The notes beneath the pieces are model-generated. The model was not told the DNA's origin. It did no database searches and saw only the letters and a program-made list of their open reading frames with translations. The position numbers and the translations under genes are program-made. Below, piece by piece: positions 20,774 through 31,039 of a DNA stretch of 64,000 bases (within the stretch, counting starts at the first letter, position 1; the number at the start of each line of letters is the position of its first letter). Origin of the DNA: Stutzerimonas balearica DSM 6083 (GTDB taxonomy: Bacteria > Pseudomonadota > Gammaproteobacteria > Pseudomonadales > Pseudomonadaceae); the NCBI RefSeq assembly GCF_000818015.1, contig NZ_CP007511.1, positions 3,819,501 through 3,883,500 of the forward strand, written 5' to 3'.

Positions 20774-22659
20774 GATTTTTCGCCTTCTGCCTTGGCCGCA
20801 GGCGCGTATTCCGCCTTCAGCTGACCACTGTCGTCGAGCAGCCAGGCGTCGAGCACCGCCTTGGCGACCGGGGCGGCCACGCCCGAGCCGGATTCGCCAT
20901 TCTCGACCATCACCGCCACGGCGATCTCGGGGTCCTGGACCGGGGCGAAGGCAACGAACAGCGCATGGTCGCGATGCCGCTCGGCCAGCCGCGAGCTGTC
21001 GTACTTCTCGCCCTGCTTGATCGCCACCACCTGCGCCGTGCCACTCTTGCCGGCAATGCGGTAGGCAGCGCTATCGCCAACCTTCTTCGCGGTACCACGC
21101 GGGCCGTGCAGCACCTGCTCCATGCCGTGGATCGAGTAGTCCCAGAACTTCGGATCGCGCAGCTCGATATCCGGCATCGGATCCGGATCCACTGGCGGCT
21201 CGCCACCAATGCGCCGGGCCAGATGCGGACGAATCCACTTGCCGCGGGTAGCCATCAGCGCCGTGGCCTGGGCCAGTTGCAACGGCGTGGCCTGCATGTA
21301 GCCCTGGCCGATGCCGAGAATGACCGTTTCGCCTGGGTACCACGGCTGCCGGTAACGGCTGCGCTTCCACTCGCGCGAAGGCATCAGGCCGGCGGTTTCC
21401 TCGTACATGTCCAGCGCCACGCGCTGCCCCAGGCCGAAGCGCGACATGTAATCATGCATGCGATCGACCCCAAGCTTATGCGCCATGTCGTAGAAGTAGG
21501 TGTCGTTGGAACGCATGATCGCCAGCTCCAGGTCCACCGAGCCGTCGCCGCCGCGGTTCCAGTTGCGGTACTTGTGCTTGACGTTCGGCAACTGGTAGTA
21601 GCCCGGGTCGTAGACGCGGCTGGTCGGCGTGATCACCCCGGCATCCAGCCCGGCGATCGCCATCATCGGCTTGATCGTCGAACCCGGCGGATAGAGCCCG
21701 CGCAGCACGCGGTTGTACAGCGGGCGGTCGATCGAGTCGCGCAGCGCACCGTAGTCCTTGAAGCTGATGCCGGTGACAAAGAGGTTGGGATCGAAGCTCG
21801 GCTGGCTGACCATCGCAACCACCTCGCCGGTCTTCGGCAGCAGCGCCACGATCGCACCGCGACGCCCGGCCAGTGCCGCCTCGGCAGCCTCCTGCAGTTT
21901 CAGGTCGAGGGTCAGCGTGATGTCCTTGCCGGGCACCGGGTCGGTGCGCTTGAGCACGCGCAGCACGCGACCGCGCGCGTTGGTCTCCACCTCTTCGTAG
22001 CCAACCTGGCCGTGCAGCACGTCCTCGTAGAATTTCTCGATGCCGGTCTTGCCGATGTGATGGGTGCCGGCGTAGTTCACCGGATCCAGGCTCTGCAGTT
22101 CCTTTTCGTTGATTCGCCCGACATAGCCCACCGAGTGCGCGAAATGCGCACCCTGCGGGTAGTGGCGGACGAGCTGGGCGGCGACCTCGATGCCCGGCAG
22201 GCGGAACTGATTCACCGCGATCCGCGCGATCTGTTCCTCGCTCAGCTCGTACATGATCGGCACCGGCTCGAACGGCCGCCGCCCCTGCAGGACACGCTTC
22301 TCGAACAGCTCACGCTCTTCGGCGCCGAGCTCGAGCACCTCTACCACGCGGTCGAGGACTTCCCGCCATTCGCCGGCGCGCTCGCGGGTGACAGTCAGGC
22401 TGAAGCTCGGCCGGTTGTCGGCGATCACCCGCCCGTTGCGATCGTAGATCAGCCCACGGCTCGGCGGAATCGGCTGCACATGGACGCGGTTGTTTTCCGA
22501 CAGCGTGGAGTGGTAGTCGAACTGGATGACCTGAAGAAAGTACATCCGTGCCACCAGCACACCGGACAGCAGCAGCACGACGAGCGCGCCGACGATGATC
22601 CGGCGGCGGACCAGCAGTGCGTCTTTTTCGTGATCCTTGAGCTGAATCGGCTGCGGCAT
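20770..22659 (-). CDS. mrdA: Penicillin-binding protein 2 (elongasome transpeptidase)
   Basis: A 629-aa class B PBP with a single N-terminal membrane anchor (about 21-43), a pedestal domain (about 60-225) and a transpeptidase domain with S327-T-I-K330, S384-N-D386 and K538-S-G540. It cross-links peptidoglycan during side-wall growth and activates RodA. Full length with all active-site motifs. It follows rlmH after 18 bases and is coupled to rodA. Confidence 0.96.
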   Translation of the reverse strand: MPQPIQLKDHEKDALLVRRRIIVGALVVLLLSGVLVARMYFLQVIQFDYHSTLSENNRVHVQPIPPSRGLIYDRNGRVIADNRPSFSLTVTRERAGEWREVLDRVVEVLELGAEERELFEKRVLQGRRPFEPVPIMYELSEEQIARIAVNQFRLPGIEVAAQLVRHYPQGAHFAHSVGYVGRINEKELQSLDPVNYAGTHHIGKTGIEKFYEDVLHGQVGYEEVETNARGRVLRVLKRTDPVPGKDITLTLDLKLQEAAEAALAGRRGAIVALLPKTGEVVAMVSQPSFDPNLFVTGISFKDYGALRDSIDRPLYNRVLRGLYPPGSTIKPMMAIAGLDAGVITPTSRVYDPGYYQLPNVKHKYRNWNRGGDGSVDLELAIMRSNDTYFYDMAHKLGVDRMHDYMSRFGLGQRVALDMYEETAGLMPSREWKRSRYRQPWYPGETVILGIGQGYMQATPLQLAQATALMATRGKWIRPHLARRIGGEPPVDPDPMPDIELRDPKFWDYSIHGMEQVLHGPRGTAKKVGDSAAYRIAGKSGTAQVVAIKQGEKYDSSRLAERHRDHALFVAFAPVQDPEIAVAVMVENGESGSGVAAPVAKAVLDAWLLDDSGQLKAEYAPAAKAEGEKS

Positions 22660-22677
22660 GTCGAGCGCTTCGGCGAA

Positions 22678-23145
22678 CTACTTGTGATAGGGGTGACCGG
22701 ACAGAAGCGTCCAGGCGCGATAGATCTGCTCGGCAACCAGCACGCGCACCAACGGATGCGGCAGGGTCAGCGGTGACAGCGACCAACGCTGCTCGCTGCG
22801 GGCACAGACCTCCGGTGCCAGCCCTTCCGGGCCGCCAACCATGAGGTTGACGTTACGTGCGTCCAGCCGCCAACGGTCGAGCTCGGCGGCCAGCTGTTCG
22901 GTGCTCCAGGGTTTGCCATGCACCTCCAGCGTGACGATTCGCTCGCCAGGCTGGACGCGCGCCAGCATGGCCTCACCTTCCTGGCGAATCAAGCGCGCGA
23001 CGTCGGCATTCTTGCCACGCGTGTTGAGCGGGATCTCGGCGAGCTCGAGTGGCAGCTCGCCGGGCAGCCGGCGGGCATATTCCTGCCAGCCCTCCTCCAC
23101 CCAGCGCGGCATCTTCGAGCCGACGGCGATCAGGCGGACGCGCAC
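22678..23145 (-). CDS. rlmH: 23S rRNA pseudouridine-1915 N3-methyltransferase RlmH
   Basis: A 155-aa SPOUT-class (alpha/beta knot) methyltransferase that modifies Psi1915 in helix 69 of 23S rRNA. The knot signatures LMVGGPEGL (about 102-110) and the C-terminal [26 protein letters not shown] are present. It starts with GTG, two bases after the rsfS stop. No upstream ATG is available without running into rsfS. Confidence 0.95.
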   Translation of the reverse strand: MRVRLIAVGSKMPRWVEEGWQEYARRLPGELPLELAEIPLNTRGKNADVARLIRQEGEAMLARVQPGERIVTLEVHGKPWSTEQLAAELDRWRLDARNVNLMVGGPEGLAPEVCARSEQRWSLSPLTLPHPLVRVLVAEQIYRAWTLLSGHPYHK

Positions 23146-23147
23146 AC

Positions 23148-23507
23148 CTACTCCGCGGACTGACCGTGCTGGGCGCGACTCTGTTCGGCGCCCTGCCAGA
23201 GGCGCTCGAGGTCATAGAACTGCCGGGTCGGCACCTGCATGACGTGAACGACCACATCGCCGAGGTCCAGCAGGGCCCATTCGCCGCCGTCCAGCCCTTC
23301 GCTGCCGAGCGGGCGCACGCCCTGCTCCTTGACCTTCTCCAGGACGTTCTCGGCCAGCGCCTTGACCTGGCGGCTGGAGGTACCGCTGGCAATCACCATG
23401 TAATCGGTAACGCTGGTCTTGCCCCGTACATCGATGACCACGATGTCCTGGCCTTTCAGATCTTCCAGCGCGGCAACCGCCAGCTGGACCAGTGCTTCAT
23501 TTTGCAT
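23148..23507 (-). CDS. rsfS: Ribosome silencing factor RsfS
   Basis: A 119-aa protein that binds uL14 and blocks 50S-30S joining in starvation. The conserved [32 protein letters not shown] core (about 17-48) is present. I chose ATG 23507, which gives the family N-terminus MQNEALVQ; upstream open sequence overlaps nadD in another frame. It lies between nadD and rlmH, as in most gammaproteobacteria. Confidence 0.95.
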   Translation of the reverse strand: MQNEALVQLAVAALEDLKGQDIVVIDVRGKTSVTDYMVIASGTSSRQVKALAENVLEKVKEQGVRPLGSEGLDGGEWALLDLGDVVVHVMQVPTRQFYDLERLWQGAEQSRAQHGQSAE

Positions 23508-23521
23508 AAGGGAAAACAACC

Positions 23522-24165
23522 TCAGTTCGACGCCCGGTACAGCCCGTGCGCGTTGATATAGGCCAGGACCGCATCGGGCACCAGGAAGCGCACCGACTTG
23601 CCACTGGCCAGCAATTGACGAATCTGCGTGGCCGACACCTCCAGTGGTGTCTGCCAGACAAAGGCGATCTGCCCGGCCGCGCCGGCGAGTGCCTGTGGAT
23701 CGGGCACGCTGCGCGCCGCCACCAGGTCCTGCAGCGCCTGCGGCGCCTCGCTGCCGGCATCCGGCCGCTGCAGGACCAGGATATGGCAGTAGTCGAGCAG
23801 TTCTTCCCAGCGATGCCAGGTCGGCAACCCGCAGAAGGCATCCCAGCCCACGATGAGCAGCAGCTGATCCTCGGCTGCCAGTTCGGCGCGCAGTGAGATC
23901 AGCGTATCGAGCGTATAGGACGGCCGGTCGCGCTCCAGTTCGCGCGCATCGACCGCCAGCGGCGGCAGGTCCGCCACCGCCAGCCGGACCATGGCCAAGC
24001 GGTCCTCGGCCGAGCAACTGGGCGTCTCCCGGTGGGGCGGACGCGCGTTGGGAATCAGCCGCAGCTCGTCCAGATCGAACATTTCGGCCACCTCCAGCGC
24101 GCCGCGCAGGTGGCCGATGTGCACCGGATCGAAGGTTCCGCCAAGGATGCCGATGCGCCGAACCA

Positions 24166-24166
<1 letters not shown>
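23522..24166 (-). CDS. nadD: Nicotinate-nucleotide adenylyltransferase NadD
   Basis: A 214-aa nucleotidyltransferase that makes deamido-NAD from nicotinate mononucleotide and ATP. The [11 protein letters not shown] motif is at residues 9-19 and the PNARPPH substrate loop follows at about 39-45. The [14 protein letters not shown] C-terminal motif is present as [13 protein letters not shown]. Its ATG shares one base with the proA stop (TGATG). Confidence 0.96.
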
Positions 24167-25431
<1,265 letters not shown>

Positions 25432-25466
25432 GGTATGGCTGGCCTGATCTGGAGGGAAAGCGGCTG

Positions 25467-25472
25467 ATTATA
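25467..25472 (-). promoter_or_regulatory. -10 box for the proA-nadD-rsfS-rlmH-mrdA-rodA block
   Basis: Perfect TATAAT on the minus strand, 41 bases before the proA ATG; the -35 region is GC-rich and unmatched. Confidence 0.5.
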
Positions 25473-25635
25473 GCCAGGCGCGTCGCCCGCGCCCAGCGGC
25501 GTCGACCGAAGGCCCGGTTGTTGCAGCGGGTAAAGAATTCGCCGGCCGAGGCCGCCACGGCGCGGCTATCATCGCGGCACGCAACCGCTCATCGCATCGG
25601 TGGTCGAAATCGTTCCGTAGCAAAGGAAGTCCTGC

Positions 25636-26961
25636 ATGGGCCATTGGCTCGACTCGCTCACCGCCTGGCTGGCTGCCAACCCGCAGTGGCTCGGGCTGAC
25701 CCTCGTCATTGTCGCCTGCCTGGAATGCCTGGCGGTCGTCGGCCTGCTGGTGCCCGGCACGGCGCTGGTTCTGGCCCTTGCCGTGCTCGCCGGCAACGGC
25801 GTGCTGAGCCTGGGCGAGACGCTGCTGCTGGGCTATGTCGGCGGGCTGCTCGGCGACCTCCTGTCCTATGCCCTGGGCCGGCGCTATCACCGCGGCATTC
25901 GCGGCCTGCCCGGTCTGCGCCAGCACCCCGAATGGCTGGAAGGCGCGGAGGCCTACTTCGCCCGTTATGGCGTCGCCAGCCTGCTCGTCGGCCGTTTCAT
26001 CGGGCCGCTACGGCCGATGCTGCCGATGACCGCCGGCATGCTGGACATGCCGTTCGGCCGCTTCCTGCTGGTCAGCCTGGTCGCGGCGGCCGGCTGGTCG
26101 ATGGCCTACCTGATGCCCGGATGGACGGCCGGCGCCGCGATGCGCCTGCCTCTGGCCGAGGGCTTCTGGGGCGAAGCCGCGATCGTTGCCGGCGGCACCT
26201 TGCTGGTGATCGGTCTGATCGTCCACGGCAGCCTGCGGCAGTTTCGCTGGATCACCCTGCTGGCCGCCAGCGCGTCCCTGGCGCTACTGGCCGGCCTGTT
26301 CTTCGGCTGGCCATACCTGAAGATATTCGACGAAGGCCTGCTGGCCGTCATCCAGGGCGAACGCAGTGCGGCCATGGACCAGGCGATGGTGCTGATCACC
26401 CGCCTGGGCGACTTCCACACCCAGCTCTGGGCCGCCACCCTGCTCAGCCTGCTGCTGCTGACGATGCGTCAGTGGCGCGCGGCGACCTTCGCCGTCAGCA
26501 CCCTGCTCGGCACCGCACTGGCCAATGGCGCGCTGAAGGCGACGTTCGCGCGCCTGCGTCCGGAGGTACTCAGCGAGCCTCTGACCAGCTACAGCTTTCC
26601 CAGTGGCCACAGTTCGGCGGCGTTCGCCTTCTTTCTCGTGCTCGGTGTGCTGGCCGGTCGCGAGCAGCCACCACGCATGCGGCTGACCTGGCTGCTGCTG
26701 GCCTGTCTGCCGGCCACGGCGATCGCCCTTTCACGCATGTACCTGGGTGTGCACTGGGCCACCGACGTACTGGCCGGCGCCCTGCTGGCCGCCACCCTGT
26801 GCGCGACCAGCCTGACCCTGGTGCAGTGGCACCGCCCGCTACCGGCGCTCAGCGCGCGTGTCTGGTGGCTGCTACTGCCGGCCTGCCTGGGGTTGCTCGG
26901 CGCCTTCGCCGCCTGGCGCCTGCCGGATGCGCTGCAGCTCTACCACTACGTGGCCGGCTGA
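25636..26961 (+). CDS. DedA-PAP2 fusion membrane protein
   Basis: A 441-aa polytopic protein that joins two lipid-handling modules. The N-terminal half (about 10-195) is DedA/VTT: re-entrant helices and the VGRFIGPLRPMLP motif (118-130). The C-terminal half (about 235-420) is a PAP2 phosphatase with all three motifs: K301-x6-R308-P309, P322-SGH325 and S366-R-x5-H373-x3-D377. DedA proteins translocate undecaprenyl phosphate and PAP2 enzymes dephosphorylate undecaprenyl diphosphate or phosphatidate, so the fusion may couple dephosphorylation to flipping; that is inference. It is monocistronic, diverging from proA. A TATCAT box at 25567 is a weak promoter candidate. Confidence 0.9.
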   Translation: MGHWLDSLTAWLAANPQWLGLTLVIVACLECLAVVGLLVPGTALVLALAVLAGNGVLSLGETLLLGYVGGLLGDLLSYALGRRYHRGIRGLPGLRQHPEWLEGAEAYFARYGVASLLVGRFIGPLRPMLPMTAGMLDMPFGRFLLVSLVAAAGWSMAYLMPGWTAGAAMRLPLAEGFWGEAAIVAGGTLLVIGLIVHGSLRQFRWITLLAASASLALLAGLFFGWPYLKIFDEGLLAVIQGERSAAMDQAMVLITRLGDFHTQLWAATLLSLLLLTMRQWRAATFAVSTLLGTALANGALKATFARLRPEVLSEPLTSYSFPSGHSSAAFAFFLVLGVLAGREQPPRMRLTWLLLACLPATAIALSRMYLGVHWATDVLAGALLAATLCATSLTLVQWHRPLPALSARVWWLLLPACLGLLGAFAAWRLPDALQLYHYVAG

Positions 26962-26967
26962 CCTGCG

Positions 26968-27558
26968 CTAATCGGGCGCATCGCCCTGCAACCGTTCCAG
27001 CCACTGTTGGATGAGTTGCAGGCGCTCGGCGGGCTCGTCGGTTGCGAGCAACTGGAGCTTCTGTGCGGTTTCGAACGGCAGCAGGTAGGCCAGTTTGCTC
27101 GCCAGCTCGGCCTGCCCGCGGATTTCGCCCGGCATGCCCAGCGTTCGCACCATCGGGTGCTGCCCGAGCGCCTGCAGCAGCACCAGCAAGTCCTCGTACT
27201 GGGCATCGAGCGCCCGGTCGCAGACCTCGTCGCGCCAGCTCACCTCGGCGACCAGCAACTGATCGCGCTGCACCTCGGTCGACTGCACATCGAAACGCCG
27301 GGCCCCCTCGACGCGAATTCCCAACAGGCCATTGGGGCGCTGCTGCCAGTCGCGAATCAGGGCCTCGCAGCCGACCATGGCATGGGCGCTCGGCGCCGGG
27401 CCCACTTCGTGACCCTCGAGAATGCGCACCACGCCAAAGCCGTGGCCGGCCTTCAGGCAGGCGCTGACCATGTCCAGATAGCGCGGCTCGAACAGCTGCA
27501 GATCCAGTACGCAACCGGGAAACAGCACGGTATCGAGCGGGAACAGCGGCAGATTCAT
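26968..27558 (-). CDS. Lon N-terminal (substrate-binding) domain protein
   Basis: A 196-aa stand-alone LON-N domain without ATPase or protease parts. It begins MNLPLFPLDTVLFPGCVLDLQLFEPRY, the standard start of this family, and shows the GxRFxV-type core (GARRFDV at about 85-91). Such proteins may recruit substrates or have a separate role; function is unproven. The stop lies six bases from the end of the convergent DedA-PAP2 gene. It lies 10 bases after lrgB and may be part of the lrgAB transcript. Confidence 0.88.
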   Translation of the reverse strand: MNLPLFPLDTVLFPGCVLDLQLFEPRYLDMVSACLKAGHGFGVVRILEGHEVGPAPSAHAMVGCEALIRDWQQRPNGLLGIRVEGARRFDVQSTEVQRDQLLVAEVSWRDEVCDRALDAQYEDLLVLLQALGQHPMVRTLGMPGEIRGQAELASKLAYLLPFETAQKLQLLATDEPAERLQLIQQWLERLQGDAPD

Positions 27559-27568
27559 AACGGCTCCA

Positions 27569-28288
27569 TCACAGCAACAGGGATACCACCAGCGGCAGCA
27601 GCACGGCGGTCATCACGCCCATCAGGCTCATCGCCAGCGCGGCGAATGCACCGCACTCGTCACCCTCCTGCAGTGCCTGGGCGGTGCCGACCGCGTGTGC
27701 GGTCAGGCCGAGCGCCATGCCGCGGGCCGCAGGATGGAGAACCCCGCAGCGGCGCAACAGTTCCGGCCCCAGGATTGCGCCGAGCACGCCAGTCAGCATG
27801 ACGAACACCGCCGCCAGCGCGACCACGCCGCCGATCTGCTCGGCCACCAGCATGGCGATCGGCGAGGTCACCGACTTCGGCGCCAACGTCATGAGAATCA
27901 TCTGGTCGGCACCGAACAGCCAGGCCAGGCCCATGCCCAGCGCCGTAGCCGCCGACCCGGCCACCAGCAGGGTCACCACGATCGGCACGAAGAGTTCACG
28001 GATACGCCGCATGTTCAGGTACAGCGGTACCGCCAGCGCGACGGTCGCCGGGCCGAGCATGAGCGTGAGCAGGCGCGAACTGCCGGCGTAATCCTCATAG
28101 GCCAGGCCACACAGCAGCAGGATGGCGATGATCATCAGCGCCGAGACCAGCACCGGCTGCAGGAACACCCAGCGCGTCTTCTCATAGGCGGCAAAGGCCA
28201 GCTGGAAGGCGGCCAGCGTGATGCCGACGCCGAACAGCGGATGGTGGATCAGCGCCTGCCAGGCGGCGTGCCATTGCAGGGCCGTCAT
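27569..28288 (-). CDS. lrgB: LrgB/CidB family membrane protein
   Basis: A 239-aa polytopic protein (about six to seven helices) of the LrgB family. The APKSVTSPIAM segment (about 136-146) and the GLTAHAVGTAQAL motif (about 194-206) are diagnostic. LrgAB proteins modulate autolysis and, in several bacteria, pyruvate or acetate-linked transport. The ATG overlaps the lrgA stop by four bases, so the two membrane subunits are coupled. Confidence 0.93.
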   Translation of the reverse strand: MTALQWHAAWQALIHHPLFGVGITLAAFQLAFAAYEKTRWVFLQPVLVSALMIIAILLLCGLAYEDYAGSSRLLTLMLGPATVALAVPLYLNMRRIRELFVPIVVTLLVAGSAATALGMGLAWLFGADQMILMTLAPKSVTSPIAMLVAEQIGGVVALAAVFVMLTGVLGAILGPELLRRCGVLHPAARGMALGLTAHAVGTAQALQEGDECGAFAALAMSLMGVMTAVLLPLVVSLLL

Positions 28289-28647
28289 GCCTGTTCCCTC
28301 TGGCGCTGCTGCCGACGAATCAGCGCCTGCATCAGCCGCCCGGTCAGCACCAGCGACAGCAGCAGCGAAATCACCAGGGTGCCGACGATGGCCCAGAAGT
28401 CTTCGAGAATCGCCTCGGTATAGACCATCACGCCCACCGCCGGTGGCACCAGCAGCAGCGGCAGATAGCGCAGCAGACTGCTGGCCGCCAGCTGGATGGA
28501 GTCGCTGGCGCTACCTCGGAGCAACAGCGCGAGAAACAACAGCACCATGCCAATGATCGGCCCCGGCAGCATCGGCAGCACGAGCACGTTCACGACGGTG
28601 CCGAGCAGCTGGAACAGCACCAGCCAGGTCAGGCCGCGAAGCAGCAT
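28285..28647 (-). CDS. lrgA: LrgA/CidA family holin-like protein
   Basis: A 120-aa protein with four membrane segments and the LPGPIIGMVLLFLALL motif (about 25-40) of the CidA/LrgA family. I chose ATG 28647 because GGAGG lies eight bases upstream; longer open sequence upstream is not family-like. The C-terminus is basic (RRQQRQREQA). It is first in the lrgA-lrgB pair, with a TATACT box 33 bases before the start. Confidence 0.92.
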   Translation of the reverse strand: MLLRGLTWLVLFQLLGTVVNVLVLPMLPGPIIGMVLLFLALLLRGSASDSIQLAASSLLRYLPLLLVPPAVGVMVYTEAILEDFWAIVGTLVISLLLSLVLTGRLMQALIRRQQRQREQA

Positions 28648-28674
28648 AGAAAAGCCTCCCGTTGAAATGCAGCG

Positions 28675-28680
28675 AGTATA
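28675..28680 (-). promoter_or_regulatory. -10 box of lrgAB
   Basis: TATACT on the minus strand, 33 bases before lrgA. A perfect palindrome and a pair of direct repeats lie upstream (28716-28755). Confidence 0.45.
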
Positions 28681-28715
28681 AGCCGCCCGTGCCAGGCGGC
28701 AGGAATATCGGCCCG

Positions 28716-28755
28716 CATGCGAGCTATGCCCGGGCATTCGTGCAGGTCATGCGAG
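28716..28755. promoter_or_regulatory. Candidate operator between lrgA and the MaoC gene
   Basis: ATGCCCGGGCAT (28726-28737) is a perfect 12-bp palindrome. It is flanked by direct copies of CATGCGAG at 28716-28723 and 28748-28755, whose starts are 32 bases apart, about three helical turns. It lies in the divergent promoter region, so a dimeric regulator could act on both sides. Confidence 0.45.
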
Positions 28756-28815
28756 TTGTCGCCCACACGATGGCGTGCTGATCTAGCCGGACAACAACAA
28801 GTCTCAGGAGGTCAC

Positions 28816-29271
28816 ATGCCGCAGGTACCGATCGAACAACTCAAGGATTACATCGGCAAGGAACTCGGCCACTCCGACTGGCTGACCGTCGACCAGGATC
28901 GAGTCGACCGTTTCGCCGACTGCACCGGCGATCATCAGTTCATCCACGTCGATCCGGAGCGCGCGCGCGAAACCCCGTTCGGCGGCACCATCGCCCACGG
29001 TTTCCTCTCGCTGTCGCTGATGCCGATGCTGATGGAAGGCCTGATGGTCACGCCCGCCGGCACCCGGATGGGCGTCAACTACGGGCTCGACAGCCTGCGG
29101 TTCATCCAGCCGGTGCGCGTCGGCTCGCGGGTTCGCCTGGCGCTGACGCTGCTCGACGCCTACGAAAAGAATCCCGGCCAGTGGTTGCTCAAGGGCCGCG
29201 CGGTGATGGAGATCGAGGGCGCGGAGAAGCCGGCCTACGTCGCCGAGACCCTGGCGCTCTGCATTCTCTGA
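28816..29271 (+). CDS. MaoC-like (hot-dog fold) dehydratase
   Basis: A 151-aa MaoC/R-hydratase-type protein. The hydratase motif is visible as DRFADCTGDHQFIHVDPERA (about 30-49, with catalytic-type Asp and His) and the FGGTIAHGFLSLSL segment (about 55-68). This suggests (R)-specific enoyl-CoA hydration or a related thioester reaction; the substrate is not predictable. The start at 28816 has an ideal AGGAGGT just upstream. It is followed after 71 bases by the MORN-C13 gene, which has its own -10 box. Confidence 0.88.
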   Translation: MPQVPIEQLKDYIGKELGHSDWLTVDQDRVDRFADCTGDHQFIHVDPERARETPFGGTIAHGFLSLSLMPMLMEGLMVTPAGTRMGVNYGLDSLRFIQPVRVGSRVRLALTLLDAYEKNPGQWLLKGRAVMEIEGAEKPAYVAETLALCIL

Positions 29272-29286
29272 GCGTCACCCATGGCG

Positions 29287-29315
29287 CTGGCGCGTCCTGC
29301 GCTTTGCGGCATACT
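29287..29315 (+). promoter_or_regulatory. Weak promoter for the MORN-C13 gene
   Basis: CTGGCG (29287-29292), 17 bases, CATACT (29310-29315); the -10 lies 33 bases before the ATG. Confidence 0.35.
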
Positions 29316-29342
29316 CAGGGCATCCTGCAGTCCGGACCCGCC

Positions 29343-31037
29343 ATGCGCCATCTCTTGCTTGCCACCGTTACCCTGCTGCTCGCCGCCTGCGGCGAGGGCG
29401 AGCCGATCCTGCCCGCCGATGGCGTGCTGCCCGATGGCGGGCGCTACCGGGGCACCCTGGTCGACGGCCTGATGCAGGGCGACGGGCGCATCGACTATCC
29501 CGATGGCAGCTTCTACCAGGGCCCGTTCCGCAACGGGCGCCGGCATGGCGAGGGCCTCTGGCAGGCCGCCAACGGTGACCGTTACGAAGGCACCTTCCAC
29601 GACGGCCTTTTCGACGGCCAGGGCCGCTTCAGCTTCGCCAGCGGCGGGGTCTACGAAGGGGACTTCCATCGTGGCCACATGCAGGGCAAGGGGCGGTTTC
29701 GCCAAGGCGAGGCCAGCTACCAGGGCGAGTTCCACGCCGACCTCTACCACGGCCAGGGCGTGCTCGAATATGCCGACGGCAGCCGCTACGAGGGGCAGTT
29801 CGTTGCCGGACACCCGCATGGCCTGGGTACCCGCCAGGATGCCCAGGGTACCTTCAGCGGGCAGTTTCGCGATGGCGTGCTCGCCGGGCCCGGTAGCTAT
29901 GTCGATGCCTCGGGCGCGCGCTACAGCGGCGAGTTCGCCGATGACCAGTTCCACGGTCAGGGCCGCTACGAAGAAGCCGGCGACGTCTGGATCGGCACCT
30001 TCGTCAATGGCGAGTTGAGCGGCCAGGGCGAGCACCTGGCCGCCGACGGCAGCCGCTACAGCGGCGAATTCCGCGCCTGGCAGTACGACGGCCGCGGACG
30101 TCTGGAGCGCCCGGACGGCAGCGTCTATCTCGGCGAGTTCAGCCATGGCCGGTTCGCCGGGCGCGGCGAGCTGAGCCTGGCCGACGGGACCCGGCAGGTC
30201 GGCCTCTGGCGCAAGGGCCTGCGCGTGCGCGACGAGCAGGGTAGGCGCCTGCCGGACCCGCTGGAACTCGCCCTGCTCGAACAGGGCGCCCTGCTGCAGC
30301 GCGCCATTGACCAGTTGCCCGCCTCTACGCCGGCGCCGGAGCTCTACGCCCTGACGCTGGCTGGCGATGGTCGGCAGAGCGTATTCATGCGCGAGGCCGA
30401 TTATGTCGACCAACTGCTGGGTGAACGTTTTGCCGCGCGCGGCCGGATCAGCCTGGTCAATCATCGCGACCAGCTCGCCGAGCGCCCGCTGGCCACGCGC
30501 GAGAATCTCGCGCGCGCCCTGCGTGCGATCGCCGAACGCAGCGGCCCCGAAGATCTGGTGTTCATCTACCTCACCAGCCACGGCACGGCGGATCATCGCC
30601 TGGTGCTGGCACAGCCGCGCCTGGCGCTGAGCGACCTCGGCGCGGACGAACTGGCCGAACTGATGCAGCCGCTGGGCAAGCGGCGCAGCGTCGTGGTGAT
30701 CTCGGCCTGCTATTCGGGCGGCTTCATCGAACCACTGAAAAGCCCGCAGCGGTTGGTCATGACCGCCGCCAGCGCCGATCGGGTTTCGTTTGGCTGCTCG
30801 GAGCAGAACGATTTCACCTACTTCGGCCGCGCCCTGTTCGAGCAGGCCCTGCAACAAACCGACGATCTTGCCGAGGCCTTCGCACTGGCGCAAAGCCAGG
30901 TTGCCGAATGGGAAGCGGCCGACGACTATGAACCTTCGCAGCCGCAACTCTGGGCACCACCGCAGGTGCTTGAACAGTGGCTGGCGTTAAGGGCCGGCCA
31001 GGCCCGATCGATGACCGATCGCCACAAGGAGCAATAA
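29343..31037 (+). CDS. MORN-repeat lipoprotein with C13 (caspase-like) peptidase domain
   Basis: A 564-aa protein with a lipobox LAAC (C16), followed by about eleven to twelve MORN repeats (about 30-300; pattern YxGxFxxGxxHGxGxxxxxDG) and a C-terminal clan-CD C13 peptidase domain (about 325-520). The His-Cys dyad is in place: H413 in [10 protein letters not shown] and C456 in SACYSGGF, each after a hydrophobic strand as in caspases and legumain. MORN repeats bind lipids or membranes in other systems. I infer an envelope-anchored cysteine peptidase with a long repeat spacer; the substrate is unknown. ATG 29343 is chosen for the signal peptide. The next gene starts two bases after the stop. Confidence 0.9.
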   Translation: MRHLLLATVTLLLAACGEGEPILPADGVLPDGGRYRGTLVDGLMQGDGRIDYPDGSFYQGPFRNGRRHGEGLWQAANGDRYEGTFHDGLFDGQGRFSFASGGVYEGDFHRGHMQGKGRFRQGEASYQGEFHADLYHGQGVLEYADGSRYEGQFVAGHPHGLGTRQDAQGTFSGQFRDGVLAGPGSYVDASGARYSGEFADDQFHGQGRYEEAGDVWIGTFVNGELSGQGEHLAADGSRYSGEFRAWQYDGRGRLERPDGSVYLGEFSHGRFAGRGELSLADGTRQVGLWRKGLRVRDEQGRRLPDPLELALLEQGALLQRAIDQLPASTPAPELYALTLAGDGRQSVFMREADYVDQLLGERFAARGRISLVNHRDQLAERPLATRENLARALRAIAERSGPEDLVFIYLTSHGTADHRLVLAQPRLALSDLGADELAELMQPLGKRRSVVVISACYSGGFIEPLKSPQRLVMTAASADRVSFGCSEQNDFTYFGRALFEQALQQTDDLAEAFALAQSQVAEWEAADDYEPSQPQLWAPPQVLEQWLALRAGQARSMTDRHKEQ

Positions 31038-31039
31038 CC

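Noticed and set aside
29343..30250. MORN-coded tandem DNA repeats as a mobile or CRISPR-like array
   Set aside because: The periodicity is at protein level (about 23 residues); the DNA units are diverged and there are no identical repeats separated by unique spacers.
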